NCBI RefSeq assembly: GCF_020171745.1
Contig: NZ_JAIVAH010000004.1
Location: 186,001 to 250,000, forward strand
Direction of reading: 5' to 3'
DNA from: Prescottella equi
GTDB taxonomy: Bacteria > Actinomycetota > Actinomycetes > Mycobacteriales > Mycobacteriaceae
Length of the DNA stretch: 64,000 bases
The translations under genes were made by a program, and so were the position numbers. Under the pieces are notes generated by a model, which worked only from the letters and a program-made list of their open reading frames with translations, made no database searches and was not told where the DNA came from. This document shows, piece by piece, positions 56,330 to 64,000 of the stretch. How positions within the stretch are numbered: the stretch's first letter is position 1; every line of letters begins with the position of its first letter.

Positions 56330-58066
56330 ATGGCTTTCTCTCTTGTGATCTCCAACGGGACAGTGGTGGACGGGACCGGCGGCGAACCCTACGTCGCCGA
56401 CATCGGCGTCCGGGACGGCCTCATCGTGGCCGTCGCGGCGGGCGGCGAGTTGAGCGGCGCGGACGCCGACGAGGTCATCGACGCGACGGGACTGCTGGTC
56501 ACCCCGGGATTCGTGGACATCCACACCCACTACGACGGCCAGGTCACCTGGGACCCGATGCTCACGCCGAGTTGCTGGCACGGTGTCACCACCGCGGTGA
56601 TGGGCAACTGCGGCGTGGGTTTCGCGCCGGTGGCCGACACCGACCGTGAGTGGCTGATCGGCCTGATGGAGGGTGTCGAGGACATCCCGGGCGCCGCGCT
56701 GTCCGCCGGGATCCGGTGGGGCTGGCAGTCGTTCCCGCAGTACCTCGACGCACTCGACCGGCTGCCGCTGGCCATCGACGTGGGCACCCACGTCCCGCAC
56801 GGGGCCGTACGGGCGTACGTGATGGGTGCGCGCGGTGCCCGCAACGAGGCCGCGTCGACCGAGGACATCGCGTTGATGGCCAAGCTGGTCCGCGAGGGCC
56901 TCGAGGCCGGCGCGCTCGGGTTCTCGACGTCGCGGACCATCGTGCACCGGGCGATCGACGGGGAGCCGGTGCCGGGAACCTTCGCGGCCGAGGACGAGCT
57001 GTTCGGCATCGGGCAGGCGATGGCCGCCGCCGGCACCGGGGTGTTCGAACTGGCACCGGCGGGCATCATGGGCGAGGACCTCGCCGCCCCCGACCGGGAA
57101 CTCGACTGGATGCTGCGGCTGGCCGAACTGACCGGCCGGACAGTGTGTTTCGGCCTGATGCAGCACGACAACGTGCCGAACGACTGGAAGCGACTGCTCG
57201 ACGCGGCCGCCGCCGCGTACGAGTCCGGCATTCCGCTCCGGCCGCAGGTCCCGGCGCGCCCACTGGGCCTGCTGACCGGGCTGCAGTCGTTCAACGCGTT
57301 CAACACCCGGCCGAGCTACGTCGCGGCCGCCGCGCGCGCCGGCGGCGACCTGGACGCGCTGGTGGCGGCGCTGCGGGACCCGGCAACCCGCAGGGCGATC
57401 CTCGACGAATCCGATTCTCCCGACAACCGGATGCCGTACCTGAGCAGGCTCGACCGGACATTCGACCTCGGTCACCCACCGCAGTACGAGCCCGATCCCG
57501 ACACCAGCCTCGCCCGCGAGGCCGAGCGCGCCGGGAAGGATCCGTTCGAGTACGCCTACGACCTGATGCTCTCGGACGAGGGCCGCGCGCTGTTCTTCCG
57601 TCCGCTGCTGGGCTACTCGGACTTCACGCTCGATCCGACCCGGGAGATGCTGATGCACCCCGCGACCGCGATCGGACTCGGCGACGGCGGCGCGCACGTG
57701 GGCGCGATCTGCGACGCGTCGAACACCACGTTCATGCTCACGCACTGGGCCCGCGACCGCAGCCGCGGCGACCTGATACCGCTGGCGACCGCGGTCCGGA
57801 AGATGACCCTCGACACCGCGACGATCTACGGGCTCGGCGATCGCGGCGTGATCGCCGAGGGCAAGAAGGCCGACCTCAACGTGATCGACTTCGAACGGCT
57901 GCAACTGCAGTCGCCGACGATGGTGCACGATCTGCCCGGCGGGGCCCGGCGCCTGCTGCAGGGGGCCGACGGCTACCGGGCCACCATCGTGTCCGGTCAG
58001 GTGGTGCTCCGCGACGGCGTCGACACCGGGGCCCGTCCCGGCGCCCTGATCCGCGGGGCACGCTGA
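56330..58066 (+). CDS. D-aminoacylase-like amidohydrolase
   Basis: A 578-residue metal-dependent hydrolase of the N-acyl-D-amino-acid deacylase (amidohydrolase) family. ATG 56330 follows GAGGAG at 56319-56324; GTG 56324 is a possible start. It begins FSLVISNGTVVDGTGGEPYV, then the metal motif LLVTPGFVDIHTHYDGQVTW (H-x-H), TPSCWHGVTTAVMGNCGVGF, ARGARNEAASTEDIAL and IGLGDGGAHVGAICDASNTT, and the C-terminal KADLNVIDFERLQLQSPTMV. It may cleave an N-acyl-D-amino acid or a related amide; the exact substrate is not inferable. It seems to be a single gene. Confidence 0.9.
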   Translation: MAFSLVISNGTVVDGTGGEPYVADIGVRDGLIVAVAAGGELSGADADEVIDATGLLVTPGFVDIHTHYDGQVTWDPMLTPSCWHGVTTAVMGNCGVGFAPVADTDREWLIGLMEGVEDIPGAALSAGIRWGWQSFPQYLDALDRLPLAIDVGTHVPHGAVRAYVMGARGARNEAASTEDIALMAKLVREGLEAGALGFSTSRTIVHRAIDGEPVPGTFAAEDELFGIGQAMAAAGTGVFELAPAGIMGEDLAAPDRELDWMLRLAELTGRTVCFGLMQHDNVPNDWKRLLDAAAAAYESGIPLRPQVPARPLGLLTGLQSFNAFNTRPSYVAAAARAGGDLDALVAALRDPATRRAILDESDSPDNRMPYLSRLDRTFDLGHPPQYEPDPDTSLAREAERAGKDPFEYAYDLMLSDEGRALFFRPLLGYSDFTLDPTREMLMHPATAIGLGDGGAHVGAICDASNTTFMLTHWARDRSRGDLIPLATAVRKMTLDTATIYGLGDRGVIAEGKKADLNVIDFERLQLQSPTMVHDLPGGARRLLQGADGYRATIVSGQVVLRDGVDTGARPGALIRGAR

Positions 58067-58082
58067 GGACCGCGCTCACACA

Positions 58083-58099
58083 GTGAGCCGTCGGCTCAC
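58083..58099. terminator. Small convergent hairpin
   Basis: GTGAGCC (58083-58089) and GGCTCAC (58093-58099) form a 7-bp stem with a three-base loop between the amidohydrolase stop and the stop of the Rieske gene, whose last codons it overlaps. A weak convergent terminator. Confidence 0.5.
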
Positions 58100-58458
58100 C
58101 ACCAGGCGTTGGCGGCTCTCATCGGCCGACCGGTGGGCGGGGCGTCGGACTGCTGCAGGTACAGCAGTCCGTCCCGCTCCTCGGTCGTCCACGAGCGGAT
58201 CGGGAGGAGCTTGGGCGAGCCGCCGACGCACTTCCCGTGCCCGTTCCAGCGCCACCGGTGCGCCGGGCAGTCGATGGTGTCGCCGACGACCCGGCCCTTG
58301 CTCAGGTCGGCGCCCATGTGCGGGCAGCGGGAGTCGAGGATGTGGATGACGCCGGCGCGGTCGGAGTAGGCGACGAGGTCGGTGTCGAACGCCCGCACGG
58401 CGTGCGGTTTGCCGTCTCGGTAGTCGTCGGCGGTTCCGAGGCAGTGCCAGTCCGACAC
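58096..58458 (-). CDS. Rieske [2Fe-2S] ferredoxin-type protein
   Basis: A 120-residue soluble Rieske protein. GTG 58458 (VSDWHCLGTADDYRDGKPHA) is chosen because GGAGAG lies upstream. The cluster ligands are in the two boxes CPHMGADLSKG (C-x-H) and IDCPAHRWRWNGHGKC (C-x2-H), separated by VVGDTIDC, so a complete 2Fe-2S site is present. The surrounding sequence (AYSDRAGVIHILDSRCPHMG) is that of Rieske domains at the N-terminus of KshA-type and aromatic-ring oxygenases, and there is no catalytic domain here. It could serve as electron donor to an oxygenase encoded elsewhere. Confidence 0.9.
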   Translation of the reverse strand: MSDWHCLGTADDYRDGKPHAVRAFDTDLVAYSDRAGVIHILDSRCPHMGADLSKGRVVGDTIDCPAHRWRWNGHGKCVGGSPKLLPIRSWTTEERDGLLYLQQSDAPPTGRPMRAANAWW

Positions 58459-58567
58459 AGGCTCTCCTTCTTCCGGGGCGTGCACACCGGAAGCACACGC
58501 AGACTGGTCACGTTCGCCGATACCCGCGACGGGCGTCAATCGCGAGACCCACCCACCGGAACCCGAA

Positions 58568-60322
58568 TCACGTCGACCGCAGGTCGCCCTCGCGGTCGCG
58601 GCCCATGCCGAGGCGTTCCGGCGCGTGCATGCGCGTGAAGATGCGGCCCACGTCGCGCGGGATCTGCCGTCGGGTCGCGAGGCTGACGAACACCATCGCC
58701 GCGAACGACAGCGGGACACTGACCACCGCCGGATACCCGATGAGCACCGACGGCCAACCGTTCCACAGGGTTTCGGACGGCACACCGAGCACCGCGAGCA
58801 GCGCCGCTCCCCCGCCCGTCACCAGCCCGACGACCAGTCCGGCCGTCGCGCCCGCCGCGGTGAGCCCGCGCCACCAGATCCCGAGGACCAGCAGCGGGCA
58901 CAGCGTCGACGCCGCGACCGCGAACACCAGACCCACCGAGCGGGACAGGTCGAGTGACGCGGCGCCGAGCGCGAGGGCCAGCGGCACCGTTCCGGCGAGC
59001 ACCGCGGCGATCCGGAAGTCCCGGACCCGGCCGCGCAGCACGTCGGTGCTCAGCACGCCGGCGATGCTCACCAGCAGCCCGGACGACGTGGACAGGAACG
59101 CCGCGATCGCACCGGCCGCCACGAGCGCCGCGAGCAGTTGGCCGCCCCATCCGGAGAACACCGCGACCGGCAGCAACAGCACCGCCGCGTCCGACGTCCC
59201 GGTGATGAGCAACTGCGGGACGTACAGCCGCGCGAAGACCCCCAACAGCACCGGGAACAGGTAGAACACGCCCACGAGCGCGATCACGACCAGCGACGTC
59301 AACCGGGCGGCGCGCCCGTCCGGGTTGGTGTAGAACCGCACCAGCACGTGCGGCAGGCCCATCGCGCCGAGGAACGTGGCGAGGATCAGCGAGTACACCT
59401 GGACCATCGGGTGCGGGCCGCCGAAACCACCGCCCGGATCGGCCCACCCGGCGCCGTCGGCGGGCGCCCCGGCGACCACCGGAACCGCCGATCCCGCGGG
59501 CAGCACCAGCGTCGTCCCCTTGCCGAGTTCGTGCCGGCCGACGCCGAGTCGGAGGTCGCCGGACACCGCTCGTCCGTCGAGTTCGCCGTTCACCGTCACG
59601 TCGGTCGTGGTGGCCACCTGCACGACGACGTCGGTGGTGATGTCCACCGACGTCTGCGCCGCGACGGTGGGCGGGGCGGGCGCGCCGACCGGCCGTTCGT
59701 CGGCGAAGAAGTGCCCGGCCAGCACCAGCGCCGGGACCGCGACGGCGGTGAGTTTGAGCCAGTACTGGAACCCCTGGACGAACGTGATGGACCGCATGCC
59801 GCCGCCCACGACGTTGCCGATCACGATCACCCCGACCACCACGACACCCACCCAACCGGGCACGCCCAGCAGGATGTTCAGCGTCAGGCCGGCGCCCTGG
59901 AACTGCGGCACCATGTACAGCCCGCACACCAGCGCCACCACCACCATCGCGACGCGGCGCACCCGCACCGAGCCGAGCCGGAACTCCGCGAAGTCCGGCA
60001 CCGTGTACGCGCCGGAGCGGCGCAGCGGTGCCGCGACGAACAGCAGCAGCCCGAGGTAGCCGGCGGTGAACCCGATCGGGTACCACAGCGCGTCCGCACC
60101 GTACTTGGCGATGAGCCCGGCGACGCCGAGAAATGATGCCGCCGAAAGGTATTCACCGGAGATCGCCGCCGCGTTCCACCGCGGCCCGACGCTGCGGGAC
60201 GCCACCAGGAAGTCGGACGTGGTCCGCGCCAGGCGCACCCCGTAGATGCCGATGCCGACGGTGGCGACGGCGGCGGCGACGAGCGCGAGCACCGTCAGGA
60301 GGGGTATCGGCTGTCCGGTCAT
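58568..60322 (-). CDS. SSS-family symporter with an extracytoplasmic insert
   Basis: A 584-residue sodium:solute symporter. It begins TGQPIPLLTVLALVAAAVAT, has RSVGPRWNAAAISGEYLSAA and SFLGVAGLIAKYGADALWYP, and MGLPHVLVRFYTNPDGRAAR, like ActP. Unlike its relatives, it has an insertion of about 90 residues after helix 6 (roughly residues 210-300: HFFADERPVGAPAPPTVAAQ, TSVDITTDVVVQVATTTDVT), predicted to be beta-rich and outside the membrane. The gene is the last of an overlapping run with a LytR-type regulator and LytS-type kinase, a layout seen for carboxylate-sensing systems, so the substrate may be pyruvate, acetate or lactate; inference. Confidence 0.92.
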   Translation of the reverse strand: MTGQPIPLLTVLALVAAAVATVGIGIYGVRLARTTSDFLVASRSVGPRWNAAAISGEYLSAASFLGVAGLIAKYGADALWYPIGFTAGYLGLLLFVAAPLRRSGAYTVPDFAEFRLGSVRVRRVAMVVVALVCGLYMVPQFQGAGLTLNILLGVPGWVGVVVVGVIVIGNVVGGGMRSITFVQGFQYWLKLTAVAVPALVLAGHFFADERPVGAPAPPTVAAQTSVDITTDVVVQVATTTDVTVNGELDGRAVSGDLRLGVGRHELGKGTTLVLPAGSAVPVVAGAPADGAGWADPGGGFGGPHPMVQVYSLILATFLGAMGLPHVLVRFYTNPDGRAARLTSLVVIALVGVFYLFPVLLGVFARLYVPQLLITGTSDAAVLLLPVAVFSGWGGQLLAALVAAGAIAAFLSTSSGLLVSIAGVLSTDVLRGRVRDFRIAAVLAGTVPLALALGAASLDLSRSVGLVFAVAASTLCPLLVLGIWWRGLTAAGATAGLVVGLVTGGGAALLAVLGVPSETLWNGWPSVLIGYPAVVSVPLSFAAMVFVSLATRRQIPRDVGRIFTRMHAPERLGMGRDREGDLRST

Positions 60323-60332
60323 CGGTGCCGCC

Positions 60333-60707
60333 TCAGTCGTCGACCAGGTCGGCGAAGTCCTGTTCGTTGCGCTCCGCGGCGCGGATGTAGAACCAGCCCG
60401 CCCCCAGCAGCACCGGGAGCGGGACGATCGCGGCCAGCAACCACGGCAGGCGGACCCCGAACACCACGACGTCCGCGACGCCGGGGAACACGAGCAGCAG
60501 GACGGGCACCACGCCGAAGAGCAGTCCGACCGCTGCCGCGACCCGCGCGGCCAGACTGAGCTGGGCGCGGACGAGCCCGCGGATCATCGCGTCGCCGACC
60601 TCGGTCTGCTCCTGCACCTCGACCCGGGTCCGCACCATCCGGGCGCCGCGCCGCTTCGCGAGCACCACCCGCTCGCGGGCGGGTGGGACGGCGCCCGGCG
60701 ACGTCAC
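60333..60707 (-). CDS. Small two-helix membrane protein of the SSS/LytTR operon
   Basis: A 124-residue membrane protein starting at GTG 60707, which overlaps the stop of the regulator gene (GTGA). It has a charged N-terminus (VLAKRRGARMVRTRVEVQEQ), an amphipathic segment IRGLVRAQLSLAARVAAAVG, two helices (about LLFGVVPVLLLVFPGVADVV and LPWLLAAIVPLPVLLGAGWF) and a short tail RAAERNEQDFADLVDD. This is the position and shape of a DUF485-type partner, though the sequence is too diverged for a firm call. It ends ten bases before the symporter start, so a complex with it is likely. Confidence 0.8.
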   Translation of the reverse strand: MTSPGAVPPARERVVLAKRRGARMVRTRVEVQEQTEVGDAMIRGLVRAQLSLAARVAAAVGLLFGVVPVLLLVFPGVADVVVFGVRLPWLLAAIVPLPVLLGAGWFYIRAAERNEQDFADLVDD

Positions 60708-61501
60708 CTCGACGTCCAGTTCTGCCGCGGACCGCGGATGAGTTTGTCCTTCAGTTCCCGGGTGTGCCGACGGCTCACCGGCAGTTCCACCGAGGGCGCG
60801 GCGCCCTGCGGACGCAGGCACACCACCAGGCCCGAGCCGACGCTGCGGATGCCGGTCACCTCGCCGAGCGACACCAGGTACGAGCGGTGCACGCGCAGGA
60901 ACCCGGCGTCCGCCCAGCGACTCTCGAGCGACGAGATGGGGATGCGGACGAGATGCGATCCGGTGGCGGTGTGCAGGCGGGCGTAGTCGCCGTCGGCCTC
61001 CACCCACTTGACCGTCGACCGCGGCACGAGCGTGGTGACGCCGCCGAGCTCGACGGGGATCACCTCGTCGGCCGACGACTCGTCGTCGGTGGCGTCGACG
61101 GTGCGGCGCCGACGCTCGACGATCCGGCGCACCGACTCGGCGAGGCGCTCCTCGCGCAGCGGCTTGAGCAGGTAGTCGACGGCCCCGAGGTCGAACGCCG
61201 CCACGGCCCGGTCCTCGTGCGCGGTCACGAACACCACCGACGGCGGGTTCGCGAACTGGGTCAGGATCCCGGCCAGCTCGAGCCCGTCGAGTCCGGGCAT
61301 GTTGATGTCGAGGAAGACGGCGTCGACGCCGCCGTCCCGCAGGATGCGCAGCGCGGTGGTTGCGTCCCCCGCGGTGAGGATCCCCCCGATCTCGTCGCGG
61401 GCACGGAGTAGGAAGGCCAGCTCGTCGAGGGCAGGTCGCTCGTCGTCGACTGCCAGCACGGTCAGGAGGCCGTCGGTGGGCCCGTCAGAGATCTCGTTCA
61501 C
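60704..61501 (-). CDS. LytTR-type response regulator
   Basis: A 265-residue regulator. GTG 61501 (VNEISDGPTDGLLTVLAVDD) lies after the kinase gene; there is no strong ribosome site. The receiver domain shows VDDERPALDELAFLL, the phospho-Asp in AVFLDINMPGLDGLELAG, the Thr in VFVTAHEDRAVAAF and Lys in YLLKPL. The C-terminal LytTR domain reads VKWVEADGDYARLHTATGSH, SLESRWADAGFLRVHRSYLV and LVVCLRPQGAAPSVELPVSR. It is the partner of the kinase at 61563-62771 and should regulate the membrane-transport genes it is coupled to. Its stop overlaps the next start. Confidence 0.93.
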   Translation of the reverse strand: MNEISDGPTDGLLTVLAVDDERPALDELAFLLRARDEIGGILTAGDATTALRILRDGGVDAVFLDINMPGLDGLELAGILTQFANPPSVVFVTAHEDRAVAAFDLGAVDYLLKPLREERLAESVRRIVERRRRTVDATDDESSADEVIPVELGGVTTLVPRSTVKWVEADGDYARLHTATGSHLVRIPISSLESRWADAGFLRVHRSYLVSLGEVTGIRSVGSGLVVCLRPQGAAPSVELPVSRRHTRELKDKLIRGPRQNWTSR

Positions 61502-61562
61502 AACGGATCCATCGTGCCATGTTGCGCGGCCGGTTCGGACGAGGCGGGGCGAACGCTCGGGA

Positions 61563-62771
61563 TCAGGCCCGGATGCCCGGCCGGAACTTGGGGACCCGCA
61601 TGCTGACCTTGGTTCCGGCGCCGGGGGCCGTCTCGACCACCAGGCCGTAGTCGTTGCCGAACGCGGCCCGCAGCCGGTCGTCGACGTTGGCCAGGCCCAC
61701 GTGCGCGGCCTCCGACGCGCTCGGTCCACCGGTGCCGGACGCGACGGCGTCGAGTTCCCCGGACCGGAGCAGCTCCGGATCCATCCCCACCCCGTCGTCC
61801 TCGACGCTGATCACGCAGTCCGGCCCCGCATCCGACGCCACGATCGAGACGGTGCCCCCGGCAGACTTGCCGGACAGCCCGTGCCGCACCGCGTTCTCCA
61901 CCAGCGGCTGCAGCGCCAGGAACGGCAGCACGACGCTGAGCACCTCGGGCGCCACCTGCAGCCGCACCTGCAGGTTGTCGCCGAAACGCGCACGTTCGAG
62001 CGTCAGGTAGCGGTCGATGTTGCGCAGTTCGTCCGCGAGCACGGTGTACTCGCCGGCGGACCGGAACGAGTAGCGCGTGAAGTCGGCGAACTCGAGCACC
62101 AGTTCCCGCGCCCGCTCCGGGTCGGTCCGCACGAACGACGCGATGGTGCCGAGCGCGTTGTAGATGAAGTGCGGGCTGATCTGCGCGCGCAGCGCACGCA
62201 CCTCGGCGCGGTCGAGCCGGGCCCGCGACGAGTCGAGGTCGGCGAGCTCGAGCTGACCGCACGCGTACCGCGCGACCTCGGTGAGCGCGCCGAGCATCGC
62301 CGGGCCGGGCTCGGTGGTGGTGACGACGACCAGGGCTCCGACGACGCCGGTGCCCTCGATCAGCAGCGGCTGCGCGACGAGGGCGCGCACGTCGTGCTCG
62401 CCGGCGCCGCGTTCGAGGTCGGCGTGCCCGACGAGGACGCGCCGGCCGCCGTCGATCGCGCGTCCGGCCGCGGCCGTCACCTGCGCCGACAGCGCGTCGT
62501 GCGGTCCCGTCCACGCCAGCAGACCGCCGTCCGGTCCCAGGATCGCGAGCGACTGCGCCCCGGTCAGCACCCGCAGGTGCGGCGCCGCCTCCCGCGCCGA
62601 CGTCTCGTCGAGGCCGCGGCGCAGCGGCCTCGCGGCCAACGACGCGGTGTGCAGGGTGTCGTGCACGGCGCGCTCGGCGGGCGTGGTGAGCACGCGGCGC
62701 GTCCGCATCGCGACGTAGGTGAGCGACACCGCGACCGCGACGACGATCGCGGTCCAGACGAGCGCGCTCAC
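61563..62771 (-). CDS. LytS-type sensor histidine kinase
   Basis: A 402-residue membrane kinase. GTG 62771 overlaps the stop of the lipase gene (GTGA), so co-translation is likely. It starts with one helix (ALVWTAIVVAVAVSLTYVAM), then a GAF-like sensory region (about 60-200: LRVLTGAQSLAILGPDGGLL). The phosphoacceptor region is ALRAQISPHFIYNALGTIAS, the His_kinase/LytS motif, and the ATPase part has LALQPLVENAVRHGLSGK and VEDDGVGMDP, G-box GLANVDDRLRAAFGNDYGL. It lacks the multi-pass 5TM domain of true LytS and is more like YpdA/BtsS-type sensors of small carboxylates. Confidence 0.92.
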   Translation of the reverse strand: MSALVWTAIVVAVAVSLTYVAMRTRRVLTTPAERAVHDTLHTASLAARPLRRGLDETSAREAAPHLRVLTGAQSLAILGPDGGLLAWTGPHDALSAQVTAAAGRAIDGGRRVLVGHADLERGAGEHDVRALVAQPLLIEGTGVVGALVVVTTTEPGPAMLGALTEVARYACGQLELADLDSSRARLDRAEVRALRAQISPHFIYNALGTIASFVRTDPERARELVLEFADFTRYSFRSAGEYTVLADELRNIDRYLTLERARFGDNLQVRLQVAPEVLSVVLPFLALQPLVENAVRHGLSGKSAGGTVSIVASDAGPDCVISVEDDGVGMDPELLRSGELDAVASGTGGPSASEAAHVGLANVDDRLRAAFGNDYGLVVETAPGAGTKVSMRVPKFRPGIRA

Positions 62772-63970
62772 CGCGGCGCCTGCCCGACGCAGGTCGACAC
62801 CGCGGGGACCCCGGCGAACCGGTCCGCGATCCAGTCCACTGCCCCGGGCAGCGCCTTGGAGTCGGCGTGCACGTCGTCGGCGCGGTAGCGCAGTTCGACG
62901 ACGTCGCCCTGCCCGCAGGCATGGCCGACCGCCGTGGTGGTCCAGTCGGGTCGGATGAGGTTGTCGCGCCCGGCGACGACCACGAGCAGCGGACCGGACG
63001 CCGGTTGCTGCGGTAGCGCGTCCTCGGTGAGCCACTCCCGCATCTGCACGACGTCACTCTCGCTGCGCGGCAACGTGTCCGCCGGTGTGAGGTTCAGCGC
63101 GACCGACAGCTTGCGCGATGCGAGCGCGCCGGTACACGACCGGATCACGTCGCGGTTCTCGGCGAGCGGGCCGCGGATGTAGGCGCTGGCATCGAGGTTG
63201 GGGTGCGACACGGTGAGCCCGTCGAGCAGCATCGGCAGGAAGATCTGTTGCGGGATGTCGAGCGTGACCGGGCCGCCGGACACGATCGGGGTGAGGTCGG
63301 CGGGCGGCGACAGGCTCGCGGCGCCGACGAACTCGAGTCCGTCGCCGTACTGTCCCGCGCGTTCGGCGGCGGCCCACGACGCCTGCCCGCCCTGCGACAC
63401 CCCGATCGCCGCCCAGCGGGTGGAGGCGTCGGGCACGAGCGTCCGCGCGGCCCGGACCGCGTCGATCAGGTTGTAGGCCGCGGTGATCGGTTCGAGGTAG
63501 GGGTGCGGGCCGTCGGTGCCGAGGCCCTCGTAGTCGGTGACCGCGACGACGTATCCGCGGGCCAGCAGGTCCTGTACCAACCCGGCGGAGCCCAGCAGGT
63601 TGCCGTGCCGCGAGGGCGCGCACTCGTCGAGCAGACCGGTCGTGGGATGGCCGACGGTGACGACCGGCCACCCGCCCGGCGGTGCCTGGCCGGGCGGTGC
63701 GAACACCGTGCCCGACACCTCGGTGCCGCGCCCGTCGATCCCGGACGTCGACCGGTACAGGATCTTCTGCCCCGCCAACCCCTCCCCGGTGAACGGCTCG
63801 GCGGAGGCCACCACGCCGCGCTCGGCGGGGTCGGGCGAAGTCACGGTCTGCGAGGTCTGTGAGTTCTGCGTCGCCGTGGTCCGCGGCGTCTGGTCGTCGG
63901 CGGTGGCCGAGCAGCCCACCAGGGCCGCCGTGCACAGCAGCACGGCGAGCAGGGCACCGATTCGGGTCAC
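62768..63970 (-). CDS. Secretory lipase-family lipoprotein
   Basis: A 400-residue exported alpha/beta-hydrolase of the secretory lipase (LIP) family. Signal peptide RIGALLAVLLCTAALVGC with a lipobox (LVGC) anchors it to the membrane. A low-complexity Thr/Ser linker (TTATQNSQTSQTVTSPDPAE) precedes the catalytic part, with GWPVVTVGHPTTGLLDECAP, YVVAVTDYEGLGTDGPHPYL, the nucleophile Ser in AAIGVSQGGQASWAAAERAG, probable Asp in VVAGRDNLIRPDW and His in ADDVHADSKALPG. Mycolata use such lipases on triacylglycerols or mycolate esters. It is the first gene of a chain of start-stop overlaps leading to the sensor kinase. Confidence 0.92.
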   Translation of the reverse strand: MTRIGALLAVLLCTAALVGCSATADDQTPRTTATQNSQTSQTVTSPDPAERGVVASAEPFTGEGLAGQKILYRSTSGIDGRGTEVSGTVFAPPGQAPPGGWPVVTVGHPTTGLLDECAPSRHGNLLGSAGLVQDLLARGYVVAVTDYEGLGTDGPHPYLEPITAAYNLIDAVRAARTLVPDASTRWAAIGVSQGGQASWAAAERAGQYGDGLEFVGAASLSPPADLTPIVSGGPVTLDIPQQIFLPMLLDGLTVSHPNLDASAYIRGPLAENRDVIRSCTGALASRKLSVALNLTPADTLPRSESDVVQMREWLTEDALPQQPASGPLLVVVAGRDNLIRPDWTTTAVGHACGQGDVVELRYRADDVHADSKALPGAVDWIADRFAGVPAVSTCVGQAPR

Positions 63971-64000
63971 GGATCGATTGTGCCCGTCAGGACCCCGTCT

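Overview
The window is about 68% GC by eye, with GC-ending codons, frequent GTG/TTG starts, and several mycolic-acid-actinobacterium hallmarks: a DosR/DosS-type dormancy pair, a three-domain LigD, a secretory lipase lipoprotein and a GH5 endoglycoceramidase-like enzyme. It is best read as a chromosomal segment of a Rhodococcus/Prescottella/Nocardia-type bacterium. The endoglycoceramidase-like gene leans towards the Rhodococcus (Prescottella) equi group; that is inference from recalled families, not a database match.

Left part (1-20 kb): a 5'-truncated aldo/keto reductase and a second, divergent one. Then a DevS-like sensor kinase and a DevR/DosR-like regulator, convergent and separated by a roughly 1.9-kb AT-richer insert that carries a membrane coiled-coil gene and the frameshifted relic of a HigA-type antitoxin. 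Two small alpha/beta-barrel genes face a large LuxR-ATPase regulator. Next come htpG, an MreB-like gene, and opposite it a 958-residue natural fusion of a RodA/FtsW (SEDS) glycosyltransferase to a class B penicillin-binding protein, co-translated with a membrane-anchored protein. A FUSC-family transporter follows.

Dormancy, NO and peroxide block (19-27 kb): an NAD(P)-binding protein, two tandem-domain UspA proteins and a luciferase-like oxidoreductase run leftward. An intergenic region with twin DosR-type boxes and an almost perfect NsrR-type operator separates them from nsrR-hmp. DyP peroxidase and encapsulin follow with an ATGA overlap, and the peroxidase ends in a canonical cargo-loading peptide. 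A small orphan gene with a half-perfect iron box is next.

Accessory stretch (27-35 kb): an M23 peptidase, tRNA-Arg(CCT) followed by a relic and small genes, a MaoC-like hydratase, small unknown proteins (including two convergent paralogues and a 47-residue membrane microprotein), a MerR regulator and ligD.

Metabolic part (35-64 kb): an ABC-type solute-binding lipoprotein, acyl-CoA dehydrogenase/TetR with twin operators, and the GH5 enzyme. A compact catabolic cluster at 40-50 kb contains an acyl-CoA ligase, RBBP9-like hydrolase, beta-keto-acid cleavage enzyme, TauD-type dioxygenase, quinone oxidoreductase, AraC regulator, CMD-like protein, MFS transporter and a two-subunit 3-oxoacid CoA-transferase. 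It reads as one regulon: the cleavage enzyme would release acetoacetate that the CoA-transferase activates. This is the best candidate for an undescribed pathway. The right end has a VWA protein, an acetate-permease-like SSS/DUF485 pair, a seven-repeat YVTN beta-propeller, a D-aminoacylase-like hydrolase, a Rieske protein, and an overlapping run of secretory lipase, LytS-like kinase, LytR-like regulator, small membrane protein and a second SSS symporter.

No insertion sequence, prophage or CRISPR array was seen.
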